Source: Hymenobacter wooponensis (GTDB lineage: Bacteria; Bacteroidota; Bacteroidia; Cytophagales; Hymenobacteraceae). Taken from it: a DNA stretch of 64,000 nucleotides. Shown here piece by piece: positions 63,593 through 64,000 of the stretch. A program made the position numbers and the translations under genes. The DNA lies in contig NZ_SRKZ01000004.1 of the NCBI RefSeq assembly GCF_004745865.1, positions 124,001-188,000 on the forward strand, written 5' to 3'. Every line of letters starts with the position of its first letter. Positions within the stretch are counted from its first letter, which is position 1. Under the pieces are notes generated by a model that was not told where the DNA came from, ran no database searches, and saw nothing but the letters and a program-made list of their open reading frames with translations.

Positions 63593-64000
63593 ATGGCCGC
63601 TCCCATCACCTCCTCTCCCACCACGGCATCTAGCACCACCCGCTCCTACGCCGGGCCTATGGTGCTGATGACCACCCTGTTCTTCCTATTCGGGGCCGTC
63701 ACCAACTTCAACGACGTGCTGATGCCCTACCTCAAGGACGTCTGCCAGCTCACCGACTTGCAGTCGTCGGCGGTGCAATCGGCGTTTTTCGGGGCATACT
63801 TCCTCATGTCGCTGCCGGCGGGCCGGCTCCTGGAAAAGCTAGGCTTTAAGCGCGGCATTGTGCTAGGCCTGTTGGTGATGGGACTAGGCGCGCTGCTGTT
63901 TGTACCGGCTGCAAACTCCCGCACGTTTGGGCTGTTCCTGCTGGCGCTAAGCTTGCTGGGTGCTGGCATTACGTTGCTGCAGGTGGCGGCTAACCCCTAC
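63593..64000 (+). CDS. FucP/GluP-type MFS sugar:proton symporter, 5' part (cut by window end)
   Basis: An open frame of 136 codons running off the window. After a Ser/Thr/Pro-rich start, the first membrane helices read VLMTTLFFLFGAVTNFNDVL, then MPYLKDVCQLTDLQSSAVQ, then FFGAYFLMSLPAGRLLEK. This is the hallmark of the L-fucose/glucose-galactose permease family. It is likely an inner-membrane transporter for a hexose, plausibly taking up glucose released by the beta-glucan enzymes (inference). The full protein should be about 420 residues. Confidence 0.85.
   Translation, partial: MAAPITSSPTTASSTTRSYAGPMVLMTTLFFLFGAVTNFNDVLMPYLKDVCQLTDLQSSAVQSAFFGAYFLMSLPAGRLLEKLGFKRGIVLGLLVMGLGALLFVPAANSRTFGLFLLALSLLGAGITLLQVAANPY

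Overview
The window reads as a Bacteroidota chromosome, most likely Cytophagales and close to Hymenobacter (inference). The support is two SusC/SusD pairs, FecR/ECF-sigma signalling, DUF4249 and DUF4112 proteins, many lipoproteins, promoter -7 boxes of the Bacteroidota type (TAnnTTTG, often TACCTTTG here) and no consistent Shine-Dalgarno signal. Base composition is moderate, with a visibly AT-richer island at about 8.8-13.8 kb. I see no rRNA, tRNA, CRISPR array, complete insertion sequence or prophage.

Layout. 0-8.5 kb: housekeeping membrane genes (MscS channel, ClC channel, cation/proton antiporter), a flavoprotein, a DisA-like nucleotidyltransferase-domain protein with an altered ATP motif, and an aldo/keto reductase. 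8.9-16.2 kb: a secreted protein, an STN-containing TonB receptor, a DUF4249 lipoprotein and an MG2-domain protein with a plug-like tail, which look like one outer-membrane uptake operon. 16.3-22.9 kb: DUF4112, a lipoprotein/SCO/cytochrome c operon, SseB, DUF2062, YihY and a DbpA-like DEAD-box helicase.

23.5-50.4 kb is a large glycan-utilisation region made of two adjacent systems. System 1 has GH30 on the plus strand, and on the minus strand SusC1-SusD1-PKD lipoprotein-GH16 and GH5/CBM6 followed by a 7TM-DISM sensor. Its enzyme families point to beta-1,3/beta-1,6-glucans. System 2, all minus strand, has ECF sigma, FecR, STN-SusC2, SusD2, GH144, a GH43-like protein and GH3. Its GH144 plus GH3 pairing points to beta-1,2-glucan or another beta-glucan. 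50.5-64 kb: PTP-like protein, MtfA-like peptidase, sterol desaturase-like hydroxylase, M2 peptidase, pirin, XRE/S24 repressor, RecQ, a Csp-like copper protein, an RNA methyltransferase, an unknown membrane protein, an aquaporin and the start of a FucP-type sugar transporter cut by the window end.

The most interesting signal is in system 1. The sensor at 32840-34873 is a signal peptide, DISMED2 domain, seven-helix membrane unit and coiled coil joined to the zinc ribbon and helical segment of an IS1595-type transposase, with no DDE nuclease. Three transcripts of the same region (SusC1, GH5 plus sensor, GH30) carry a common upstream box, TGTGnnGTAAGTGTATA. It lies 91, 91 and 69 bases from an identical -7 box, TATATTTG. 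I infer a membrane-tethered, transposase-derived, self-regulating transcription factor. The GH5/sensor transcript also has a leader of about 630 nt that ends in an intrinsic terminator just before the GH5 start codon, which suggests attenuation or a separate small RNA.
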